DNA of 64,000 bases, taken from positions 25,936-89,935 of the forward strand of contig DLDU01000060.1 in the NCBI GenBank assembly GCA_002481295.1, read 5' to 3'. Source of the DNA: Prevotella sp. UBA7764 (GTDB taxonomy: Bacteria; Bacteroidota; Bacteroidia; Bacteroidales; Bacteroidaceae). Shown here in pieces: positions 53,128 through 60,320 of the stretch. How positions within the stretch are numbered: the stretch's first letter is position 1; each line of letters begins with the position of its first letter. The notes below the pieces were generated by a model. It was not told the DNA's origin and searched no databases. It saw nothing but the letters and a program-made list of their open reading frames with translations. Both the position numbers and the translations under genes were made by a program.

Positions 53128-53694
53128 ATGAAGAAAATCACATTGATATGCCTTGCCGCCCTGGTCACGGCGTTTGCCATGACGGGCTGCAAAGGAAAGA
53201 GCACAAAGACAACAACAGAAAGCAAAGACTCCGTGAAGGCGGAGACCACTTCCGACTCCACCATCTATGGCGTTTGCGGTGATGGCACTTCCATGAACGT
53301 CGTGCAGTTGGTCACCGACGCGGGCGACAGCATTGAATTTGAGTTGCCACAGACCGACGACGGCACGGACGCCGTGCTCGGCGGACTGCTTGCCGGCGAC
53401 CGTCTGGCTGTCATCGCTGGTGGTACGATGGACGGCATGAGGGTGGCCAAGAAGGTGATCAACCTCACTACGCTGCAAGGTAAGTGGACAAGTCTCGACA
53501 AAAACTTTGAAATCCTTGAGGGCGGCACGGTGAAGTCAAACGTGCAAGCTGAGAAAAATCCTTGGACAAGCTGGAAGATCGTCAACGGTGAGCTGGTGCT
53601 CAACACCGACACCTTCAGCATCGACCGGCTGGGCGGCGACTCGCTCTATCTCGAGAACCGTCAGGGCATCTTTGTCTACACACGACAGAAATAA
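53128..53694 (+). CDS. Lipocalin-like lipoprotein
   Basis: 188 residues. Lipobox AMTGC (Cys about residue 21), then a Lys/Thr/Ser-rich linker (about 22-46). From about residue 50 follow short beta strands that end in a lipocalin-like block (LQGKWTSLDKNFEILEGGTV ... WKIVNGELVLNTDTFSIDRLGGDSLYLENRQGIFVYTRQ). Function unknown. Its TAA is immediately followed by the ATG of rnz, so the two are co-transcribed. Confidence 0.72.
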   Translation: MKKITLICLAALVTAFAMTGCKGKSTKTTTESKDSVKAETTSDSTIYGVCGDGTSMNVVQLVTDAGDSIEFELPQTDDGTDAVLGGLLAGDRLAVIAGGTMDGMRVAKKVINLTTLQGKWTSLDKNFEILEGGTVKSNVQAEKNPWTSWKIVNGELVLNTDTFSIDRLGGDSLYLENRQGIFVYTRQK

Positions 53695-54621
53695 ATGGAG
53701 CCTTTCCTCATACATATTTTAGGCTGTGGCAGTGCCCTGCCCACACTCCGGCACAGCGCTTCCTCGCAAGTCATCGAACTGCGGGGCAAGCTCTTCATGA
53801 TCGACTGTGGCGAGGGCACGCAACTGCAAATGCGGAAATACCATATCAGCTTCACCAAGATACAGACGGTGTTTATCTCGCATCTCCATGGCGACCACTG
53901 CTTCGGACTGATAGGCCTCATCTCCACCATGGGCATGCTGGGACGCACCGCACCGCTGCACATCTACGCACCGAAAGAGATGGGTCCGCTGCTCGACATG
54001 CAACTGAAGATGTTCTGTACGGGACTGGAATTCAACGTTGTCTTTCACGCTGTTGACACCACGAAGCACCAGGTCATCTACGACGACCGCAGTCTGACCG
54101 TGGAGTCGCTGCCCTTGCAGCACCGGGTGCCCTGCAATGGCTTTCTCTTCCGTGAGAAGGCTACCTTGCCCCACATCCGCCGCGACATGATCGACTGCTA
54201 CGAGATACCGGTGTCTCAGATCAACAATATCAAACTCGGTGCCGACTGGACTACCGAGGACGGCGAAGTCATCCCCAACAGCCGTCTGGTCACTCCTGCT
54301 GACAAGCGTCGCAGCTATGCTTATTGCAGCGATACCCGTTTCATCCCCACGCTCCATCAGCTTATCGAAGGCGTCGATGTGCTCTATCACGACTCCACAT
54401 ACGACAAAAGCATGGAAGAGCGGGCTGCTCTCTACAACCACTCTACGTCAACGCAAGCCGCAATGGTGGCTAAAGAGGCGCACGCCGGACAACTGCTGTT
54501 GGGACATTTCAGCGCACGATATGATAACGAGGAGGGCATACTCAACGAGGCAAAGGAGATCTTTCCCAATACACAACTGACAGACGAGGGCATGACGTTC
54601 CCCATCTTGGCAAAGGAATAG
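53695..54621 (+). CDS. rnz: Ribonuclease Z
   Basis: 308 residues. Matures the 3' ends of tRNAs. Metallo-beta-lactamase fold: ILGCGSALPT near the start, MIDCGEGTQLQM, the zinc motif ISHLHGDHCFGLIGL (about 62-76), the substrate-binding exosite region (SLPLQHRVPCNGFLFREK), YCSDT and late LLGHFSARY. Starts directly at the lipoprotein stop. Normal length. Confidence 0.95.
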   Translation: MEPFLIHILGCGSALPTLRHSASSQVIELRGKLFMIDCGEGTQLQMRKYHISFTKIQTVFISHLHGDHCFGLIGLISTMGMLGRTAPLHIYAPKEMGPLLDMQLKMFCTGLEFNVVFHAVDTTKHQVIYDDRSLTVESLPLQHRVPCNGFLFREKATLPHIRRDMIDCYEIPVSQINNIKLGADWTTEDGEVIPNSRLVTPADKRRSYAYCSDTRFIPTLHQLIEGVDVLYHDSTYDKSMEERAALYNHSTSTQAAMVAKEAHAGQLLLGHFSARYDNEEGILNEAKEIFPNTQLTDEGMTFPILAKE

Positions 54622-54646
54622 ACAAAGAAATCACAAAAACAGCAAC

Positions 54647-55423
54647 ATGGCAAAAATGGGTAAATGGATAGGTGGCTTTCTCGGCTTGATCACTGCCGGA
54701 CCTCTCGGTGCGTTGGCGGGGTTCGTCTTAGGTGCCATCTTTGATTCAAGCGTAGATGCTGTCAACGCCAACGGCGGTGAGGCTTATGCGCAACAGCATG
54801 TCTACGAGGGCGAGCGCAATACGTTCCGCTTCTCCCTGCTCGTCCTGGCTTCCTACATCATCAAGGCAGACGGCAAAGTGATGCATTCCGAAATGAATGT
54901 GGTGCGCAACTGGTTGAGGGTCAACTTTGGCGAAGAGGCCGTGGAGGAAGGCGAGGACATCTTGCTGAAACTCTTTGAGCAGCAGAAGCGCCTCGGTGCC
55001 GAGGAGTACCGCAGTGCCGTCATCAGCAGCTGTCACCAGCTCCGGCAGAACATGCTCTATGAACAGCGGTTGCAACTGCTCAACTTCCTGGCGATGATCG
55101 CGCAGGCCGACGGTGTGGTGACGCCGCAAGAGGTCAGCGCGCTGAAGGAATGTGCTGTAGGACTGGGACTGAGCGAGGCCGACGTGGACGCCATGCTCAA
55201 CCTGAAGGATGCAGGCACGAGTCTCGACGCAGCCTATAAGGTCTTGGGCGTAGCACCAACGGCTACGGACGACGAGGTGAAGGCTGCTTACCGACAACTG
55301 GCCTTGAAAAACCACCCCGACCGTGTGGCGACGCTCGGCGAGGACGTCAGAAAAGCAGCAGAGAAGAAGTTCCAAGAGATCAACGCCGCAAAAGAGACCA
55401 TCTGGAAGGCAAGAGGATTGTAG
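54647..55423 (+). CDS. TerB/DnaJ-domain protein (DjlA-like)
   Basis: 258 residues. Gly/Ala-rich hydrophobic N terminus (GKWIGGFLGLITAGPLGALAGFVLGAIF) suggests membrane contact. A TerB-like helical domain follows (about 55-180: FSLLVLASYIIKADGKVMHSEMNVVRNWL ... FLAMIAQADGVVTPQEVSALKE). The C-terminal J-domain (about 190-258: AAYKVLGVAPTATDDEVKAAYRQLALKNHPDRV) carries HPD, so it can stimulate DnaK. Same order as DjlA. It lies 25 bases after rnz and ends the run. Confidence 0.9.
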   Translation: MAKMGKWIGGFLGLITAGPLGALAGFVLGAIFDSSVDAVNANGGEAYAQQHVYEGERNTFRFSLLVLASYIIKADGKVMHSEMNVVRNWLRVNFGEEAVEEGEDILLKLFEQQKRLGAEEYRSAVISSCHQLRQNMLYEQRLQLLNFLAMIAQADGVVTPQEVSALKECAVGLGLSEADVDAMLNLKDAGTSLDAAYKVLGVAPTATDDEVKAAYRQLALKNHPDRVATLGEDVRKAAEKKFQEINAAKETIWKARGL

Positions 55424-55581
55424 GAACCCTCTCCAGCACTACAGACTCTCTCTAACTCTCCCTAAAATGGAGAGAATGGCAATACCAGTACTACCTCTGC
55501 CGTTTTGACATCATTGATTGGAATATAATAGCAAGGGTAGAACTCTATCAGAAGCAGCTCTTATATTCCGTAGTTTTTCTT
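55424..55581. other. Intergenic, no assigned feature
   Basis: Between the DnaJ-like gene and the second element copy. A frame open from ATG 55518 into the element (to 55730, 70 codons) is noted in the findings but not called a gene. TATCAGAAG at 55546-55554 matches a motif near copy A. Confidence 0.4.
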
Positions 55582-55965
55582 ACAAAAGTCTGTCAACCCA
55601 AACATACGAAATAGAAAAGGGAAGACGACATTTCCGCTTTCTCAAACACATTTTTGCAGTGTTTGGAGATAAAAAGGGTTGTTTGATGTTGTCATCTCAG
55701 TTGAATGACAAGGTCATCTCAGTTGAATGACGAGGTCATCTAACTGTTTTCTTCGAGTCAAACAACTGAGATGACAGCCCTTTTTCAAATTTTCCTTTGT
55801 AAAAAACACCGATTTCTATATCATACGAGTGCTCTGCTTTCATAACTAACTGATTATTTGTTAGTTACAAAAAGACCGATTTTTTCGCAAAAATCAAGAC
55901 CAACAAGGAGCTGCTGGAAAAGAATCGATTCTCAGTGCCTCTAAATTGTCACTTAATAAGACAAA
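55582..55965 (+). repeat. Intergenic element, copy B (384 bp)
   Basis: Gapless homologue of copy A (2096-1713, minus). In order: ACAAAAGT (55582), TTTCT and CATTTTTGC (55638-55657), three GTCATCTCAG-type units at 55691, 55713 and 55735 (22-bp period), an inverted arm CAACTGAGATGACA (55763-55776) complementary to the units, TGATTATT, the palindrome AGAATCGATTCT (55921-55932) and TAAGACAAA. Distances equal those in copy A (186 bases from third unit to palindrome). The sequence itself has drifted substantially, yet no gap is needed. It lies between the DnaJ-like gene and a convergent B3/B4 gene. Confidence 0.75.
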
Positions 55966-56010
55966 TGAGGCTACGGGCATACACCGTCGTCTCATGCCTC
56001 AGACAGCTTT

Positions 56011-56676
56011 CTATCTATAGGTGAAGAACGTTCCGCCATCTGACTGTGCGTATTTTCTGACGAGCTCCTGAATGTACTGTGCGTTGGCAACCACCTGACT
56101 CTCATCGCCATCATAGCCATTGATGAGCACAACGAGATGGGTTGTGGACAGACCTATCTTTGTCCGCTCATTGTCGGAAGTAGGCGTCCCTACTCCACCC
56201 ACGGCATCACGGTAGACGGGTAGTCCCGCAATGTTGATCATGCCACGGCCGATTCCCTCGTAAGGTTCACCTTCCCGCCCCACGCCGAGTGTCAGCGTGT
56301 CGCCCTGGAACTTATCCGCGTCGAAGCCTCCAATGCTGTAGCCATAGCGAATGCTCGCCAAGTTGACGAGATCCACCAAGGTATCGACCTGATAGAGATC
56401 CTTGCCCTTGAGCTGCCGGCGTATCAGGGCCTCAGCGGCAGGACGGTAGCGCGAGGGATCCTTGCCGCAGGCACGGTAGACGCGGCGCGTGGCTTCGATA
56501 CCGGAAATAGCCTTCAGCGTCTCGGTGCTCAACACCTGACGATAGTGCTCGCCCAAGGCATTGATCTCCTGCCACAGCTCAGCGCAACAGGGTGAGTTCT
56601 TTACCTGAGCCTCTACGCAAGCCCCTACGAAATTAGGACAAACGTTCTCTATCTCTTTTGAAACTATGATTTTCAT
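56011..56676 (-). CDS. B3/B4 tRNA-binding domain protein
   Basis: 221 residues, a stand-alone B3/B4 domain like that of the phenylalanyl-tRNA synthetase beta chain, where it edits mischarged tRNA. Recognisable stretches are KAISGIEATRRVYRACGKDPSRYRPAAEALIRR, LVDLVNLASIRYGYSIGGFDADKF, YEGIGRGMINIAGLPVYRDAVGGVGTPTSD and LVVLINGYDGD. Free-standing homologues may deacylate tRNA or other amino-acyl compounds; the substrate is unknown. It has its own full promoter and is convergent with the element on its left. Confidence 0.85.
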   Translation of the reverse strand: MKIIVSKEIENVCPNFVGACVEAQVKNSPCCAELWQEINALGEHYRQVLSTETLKAISGIEATRRVYRACGKDPSRYRPAAEALIRRQLKGKDLYQVDTLVDLVNLASIRYGYSIGGFDADKFQGDTLTLGVGREGEPYEGIGRGMINIAGLPVYRDAVGGVGTPTSDNERTKIGLSTTHLVVLINGYDGDESQVVANAQYIQELVRKYAQSDGGTFFTYR

Positions 56677-56746
56677 CTTTTCTCTTTCTTACTTCTTACT
56701 GATGACATCATCATGTATGACTGTCATCCTACAATGATTACAAATA

Positions 56747-56777
56747 CAAAGTTACTGCAAACGAGGGGAATGACAAA
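56747..56777 (-). promoter_or_regulatory. Promoter of the B3/B4 gene
   Basis: On the minus strand TTTG (56777-56774), 19 bases, TAACTTTG (56754-56747): full consensus, about 70 bases before the ATG at 56676. Confidence 0.77.
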
Positions 56778-56808
56778 ATAAAAAGAGAACAAAAAGCCAC
56801 AAATAAAG

Positions 56809-56839
56809 TTGGAAGTCTCATAGAAAAAACTTAATTTTG
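56809..56839 (+). promoter_or_regulatory. Promoter of the 66-residue gene
   Basis: TTG at 56809-56811, 20 bases, TAATTTTG at 56832-56839: full consensus. It is divergent from the B3/B4 promoter, 30 bases away. Confidence 0.77.
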
Positions 56840-56869
56840 CAAACAAAGCAGATTATATAATGTGGAGAT

Positions 56870-57070
56870 ATGGAGAAAAACTTATCAGACATCTCTTTAA
56901 GAAACGGACAGAAAGCCAACCTATACGTGTTGTCCTTGAGTCCAAAATACAGGCCGATCGCGACAGAAGCGATATTCGAGTGTTTGAGACTGGGGTATCC
57001 TCTCAACGATATGGAGATTACGAGCAAGGCACGAGAGCTGCAGCGCAAGAGACTGAAGGGGAACGCCTGA
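56870..57070 (+). CDS. 66-residue hypothetical protein
   Basis: A short frame behind a perfect promoter and a GGAGA ribosome binding site. The product (MEKNLSDISLRNGQKANLY..., KYRPIATEAIFECLRLGYPLNDMEITSKARELQRKRLKGN) is hydrophilic and helix-prone, and begins like an N-terminal strand followed by helices. I do not recognise the family. A competing frame (56860-57135) encodes a less natural sequence at first but matches the kinase-like relic from about 57061. The gene may pair with that kinase as a two-gene module, its stop overlapping the start of the relic. Confidence 0.55.
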   Translation: MEKNLSDISLRNGQKANLYVLSLSPKYRPIATEAIFECLRLGYPLNDMEITSKARELQRKRLKGNA

Positions 57071-57448
57071 TTTCCATAGCCAAAGACTATGGCTTATTCA
57101 TACCCAAATTAGAATGGACCATCGACAAGCTATAAGTTTATTGGAATTAGCGAAGATACTGATGGCGTGAGGATTATCCTCCAACAACAATATCTTCCAA
57201 AGAAGTTTTCTACTCCAAGCCAAAAAGATATTGATGACTATCTAATGAAAGGATTAGGACTAAATATCGAAGACAGATATTTTTATGCTAACGAATACAT
57301 TGCAATTACGGATGTATCCGCTGATGGAGATAATGTGCTATCTGACAATGAGCACCTGCTCTTTATCGATCCTATCATAAAGTTCAAGCAACCGGCAATA
57401 GTTGTTCTGAATCATTATTACGAAGAAATACAAGGTTCATTGAGATGA
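57061..57448 (+). pseudogene. Broken polyvalent-protein-kinase-like gene
   Basis: Two pieces in different frames. The first (to TAA at 57135) reads ERLISIAKDYGLFIPKLEW, like the opening of HipA-related 'polyvalent protein kinase' domains of mobile elements. The second (from 57113, frame +2) reads GPSTSYKFIGISEDTDG, FSTPSQKDIDDYLMKGLGL, YANEYIAITDVSADGDNVLSDNEHLLFIDPIIKF: the C-terminal lobe, with D....NVL and FIDPI in the places of the kinase catalytic and metal loops. The intervening N-lobe (nucleotide-binding lysine) is missing. So it is a frameshifted, internally deleted remnant; the family assignment rests on motif pattern, not a search. Confidence 0.5.
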
Positions 57449-57548
57449 ACAGCAAGAAAAACAACGAAACAACGGGCATACCGATTTTTTTTGTTAACTT
57501 TGTAAACAGAAAGCCTACTAAAGTAGGTTACGACCATATCACGATCTT

Positions 57549-59528
57549 ATGACAAAGACAGAGGAAATGAAGGCTTTGATTGAGCAGCTCAACAAAGCCT
57601 CCGACGCATACTATAACGGCCGCGAGGAGCTGATGACCAACTATGAGTGGGACGCGCTCTTCGACCGGCTCACCCGACTGGAACAGGAGACGGGCACCGT
57701 GCTGGAGGGCTCTCCTACCCATCACGTCTCCGCCGACACGCTCACTGGACAGAAAGAGGCACACGAATATCCGGCACTCTCTCTGGCAAAAACCAAGAAG
57801 CCCGAGGACTTGGTGAAGTGGGCTGAGATGAAACCCATCTGGCTCTCTTGGAAACTCGACGGACTCACCTTGGTAGCCACCTACGACAACGGACGGCTGA
57901 CAAAACTCGTCACACGCGGAGACGGACATATCGGCACCAACATCACGCACTTGGCCTCAGCCATCAGCGGCGTATTGCCCAAGATCGACTACAAGGGCCA
58001 CACGGTCATCCGCGGCGAATGTGTCATCAGCTACCACGACTTTGAGCAGTTCAATATGGAGAGCGACGAGGAATATGCCAACCCACGCAACCTCGCCTCA
58101 GGCTCACTCACGCTCAAGGATATCGACGAGGTGCGCCAGCGCCATCTGCAGTGGATACCCTTCACTTTGGTACACTGCGACGACGACATCCCTTCCTGGG
58201 GACAACGCATGGACTGGCTCAAGCGGCTCGGCTTCCATCCCGTGGAGCACGAACTCATTGAGCATCCGTCGCTGGATCATATCGAGGATGCCATCAACCG
58301 TTGGACCAAAAAGGTGGAAGCAATGCCCTACCCCGTCGACGGACTCGTCATCGCCTACGAAGACAACGACTACGCTCAGACAGGATCTGTCACCGGGCAC
58401 CATGCCACACGTGCGGGCTACGCCTTTAAATGGGCCGACGAAAGTGCGCTGACCGAACTCGACCACATCGAATGGAGTTGTGCGGCGTCGACGATCTCCC
58501 CCGTAGCCGTCTTCCGCCCCGTGCAACTCGAGGGCACGACTGTGAAACGTGCCTCACTGTGCAACATCAGCGAATGTGAACGACTGGGCATTGGCGACAA
58601 GGGCACGAAACTCGAAGTCATCAAAGCCAACAAGATCATCCCAAAAGTCATCAGCATTAGGGAGAAAGTAGGCGAATTACAAATTCCGGAACAATGTCCC
58701 GTGTGCGGACATCCAACCACGGTGACCACCAGCGCGGGCAGCGGTACACGTACGCTGCACTGCACCAACCCAAACTGTGCGGCCAAGAAACTGAAAAAAT
58801 TTGCCCGCTTCGTATCGAAAGAAGGCGTAAACGTCGACGGCATCTCGGAGCAGACGCTCGCCCGGTTCATCAACCTGGGATGGGTGACACGCTTTGGCGA
58901 CATCTTCCGGCTGGGCGACCATGCACAGCAGATGGCCCATCTCGACGGCTTCGGTGCCAAATCGGTTTCCAATCTGATGGCTTCGCTCGACAAAGCCCGC
59001 AACGTGGAGGCACGCCAATTGCTTTACGCCCTTTGCATCCCACTATGCGGCAAGGATGTCTGCCAACGGTTGCTCTCGGCCTACAGCCTGCAAGCACTGG
59101 TCGACATCGCCACCACCGACGGCGGGCTCTTCGGCGGCGAAGAGCAACTGGCTATGATTCCCGGTATCGGCCCCGAAAAGTCGGCATCGTTCACAGCGTG
59201 GTTCCGCAATGCCGACAACAAGCATGACTTCGACGACCTCATGGAGCAACTCCACGTCACAGAGTCGTCGACAGCCCCCACAGGCAACCGCTGTCAGGGA
59301 CTGACCTTCGTCATCACGGGCGACGTGCACCACTATAAGAACCGGGCAGAGCTCAAGGCTTATATCGAGAGCCAAGGTGGTAAAGTCACAGGATCGGTCA
59401 GCAAGTCGACAAGCTTCCTGATCAACAACGACAACACCAGCACGAGCGGCAAGAACAAAAAAGCCCACGAGCTCAACACGCCAATCATCACCGAGGACGA
59501 GTTTATCAGCAGGTTCACTGAAGGATGA
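57549..59528 (+). CDS. Divergent NAD-dependent DNA ligase
   Basis: 659 residues with the LigA order: adenylation domain with SWKLDGLTLV (catalytic Lys 102, in place of the usual KxDG context K-I-D-G), RGECVI and the nick-contacting VDGLVIAYED; OB fold; a zinc finger (CPVCG ... LHCTNPNCAAK, about 382-410); a helix-hairpin-helix part (LDGFGAKSVSNLMASL, MIPGIGPEKSASF); and a C-terminal BRCT domain (GLTFVITGDVHHYKNRAELKAYIESQGGKVTGSVSKSTSFLI). The N-terminal part is shorter and more divergent than canonical LigA, suggesting a second ligase. A TAACTTTG -7 box (57495-57502) lies 47 bases upstream. Confidence 0.85.
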   Translation: MTKTEEMKALIEQLNKASDAYYNGREELMTNYEWDALFDRLTRLEQETGTVLEGSPTHHVSADTLTGQKEAHEYPALSLAKTKKPEDLVKWAEMKPIWLSWKLDGLTLVATYDNGRLTKLVTRGDGHIGTNITHLASAISGVLPKIDYKGHTVIRGECVISYHDFEQFNMESDEEYANPRNLASGSLTLKDIDEVRQRHLQWIPFTLVHCDDDIPSWGQRMDWLKRLGFHPVEHELIEHPSLDHIEDAINRWTKKVEAMPYPVDGLVIAYEDNDYAQTGSVTGHHATRAGYAFKWADESALTELDHIEWSCAASTISPVAVFRPVQLEGTTVKRASLCNISECERLGIGDKGTKLEVIKANKIIPKVISIREKVGELQIPEQCPVCGHPTTVTTSAGSGTRTLHCTNPNCAAKKLKKFARFVSKEGVNVDGISEQTLARFINLGWVTRFGDIFRLGDHAQQMAHLDGFGAKSVSNLMASLDKARNVEARQLLYALCIPLCGKDVCQRLLSAYSLQALVDIATTDGGLFGGEEQLAMIPGIGPEKSASFTAWFRNADNKHDFDDLMEQLHVTESSTAPTGNRCQGLTFVITGDVHHYKNRAELKAYIESQGGKVTGSVSKSTSFLINNDNTSTSGKNKKAHELNTPIITEDEFISRFTEG

Positions 59529-59599
59529 TGCCCGGCAGAAACTGCGTTTCAACCCCAACAACGAATCAAGAACAACAGACATAGCATATTACAGACACC

Positions 59600-60277
59600 A
59601 TGAGAATAGATATTATTACCGTATTGCCAGAGATGATCGAGGGCTTTGTCCACGAGTCGATATTGGCACGTGCACAGAAAAAAGGCTTGGCCGAGATCCA
59701 TCTCCACAACCTGCGCGACTACACCCTCGACAAATGGCGCCGTGTCGACGACTATCCCTACGGCGGCTTTGCGGGTATGGTGATGCAGATAGAGCCTATC
59801 GACCGCTGCATCTCGGCCCTGAAGGCAGAACGGGACTACGACGACGTGATCTACGTCACACCCGACGGAGAGAAGTTCGACCAGCATATCGCCAACGACA
59901 TGTCACTGCAGCAAAACCTCATCATCCTTTGCGGACACTACAAGGGCATCGACCAGCGCGTGCGCGACCACTTCATCACGCGTGAGATCAGCGTGGGCGA
60001 CTTTGTGCTCACCGGCGGCGAACTGGCAGCAGCCTGCATCGCTGACGCTGTGGTCAGACTGGTGCCCGGCGTGATCAGCGATGACCAAAGTGCGCTTTCA
60101 GACTGCTTTCAGGACGATCTGCTGGCAGCACCGATCTATACGCGCCCAGCCGACTACAAGGGATGGAAGGTTCCCGACATCCTGCTGAGCGGCAATGAGG
60201 CTAAAATCAAACAATGGGAAATGGACCAGGCCATGGAGCGCACAAAACGCTTGCGCCCCGACCTGCTGAAGAAATAA
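59600..60277 (+). CDS. trmD: tRNA (guanine-N1)-methyltransferase
   Basis: 225 residues. Makes m1G37 in tRNAs reading CUN, CCN and CGG codons, preventing frameshifts. SPOUT knot: [52 protein letters not shown]-terminal helical domain with HPPYTRP-like [29 protein letters not shown]. It follows the ligase by 71 bases and converges on recQ. Confidence 0.96.
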   Translation: MRIDIITVLPEMIEGFVHESILARAQKKGLAEIHLHNLRDYTLDKWRRVDDYPYGGFAGMVMQIEPIDRCISALKAERDYDDVIYVTPDGEKFDQHIANDMSLQQNLIILCGHYKGIDQRVRDHFITREISVGDFVLTGGELAAACIADAVVRLVPGVISDDQSALSDCFQDDLLAAPIYTRPADYKGWKVPDILLSGNEAKIKQWEMDQAMERTKRLRPDLLKK

Positions 60278-60283
60278 CAAAAA

Positions 60284-60320
60284 ACGCCATCCGGCTACGT
60301 GTTGTGCAACCGGATGGTGT
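60284..60320 (-). terminator. Terminator overlapping the recQ stop
   Basis: CGCCATCCGG and CCGGATGGTG form an about nine-pair stem. On the minus strand it ends in CGTTTTTTG, a proper T run. The recQ stop codon (60297-60295) lies in the loop, so the last recQ codons are part of the terminator. Confidence 0.82.

Noticed and set aside
56860-57135. 91-codon frame starting MWRYGEKL
   Set aside because: Its first two thirds overlap the promoter-driven 66-residue frame and look like an out-of-frame translation; only its end belongs to the kinase relic.
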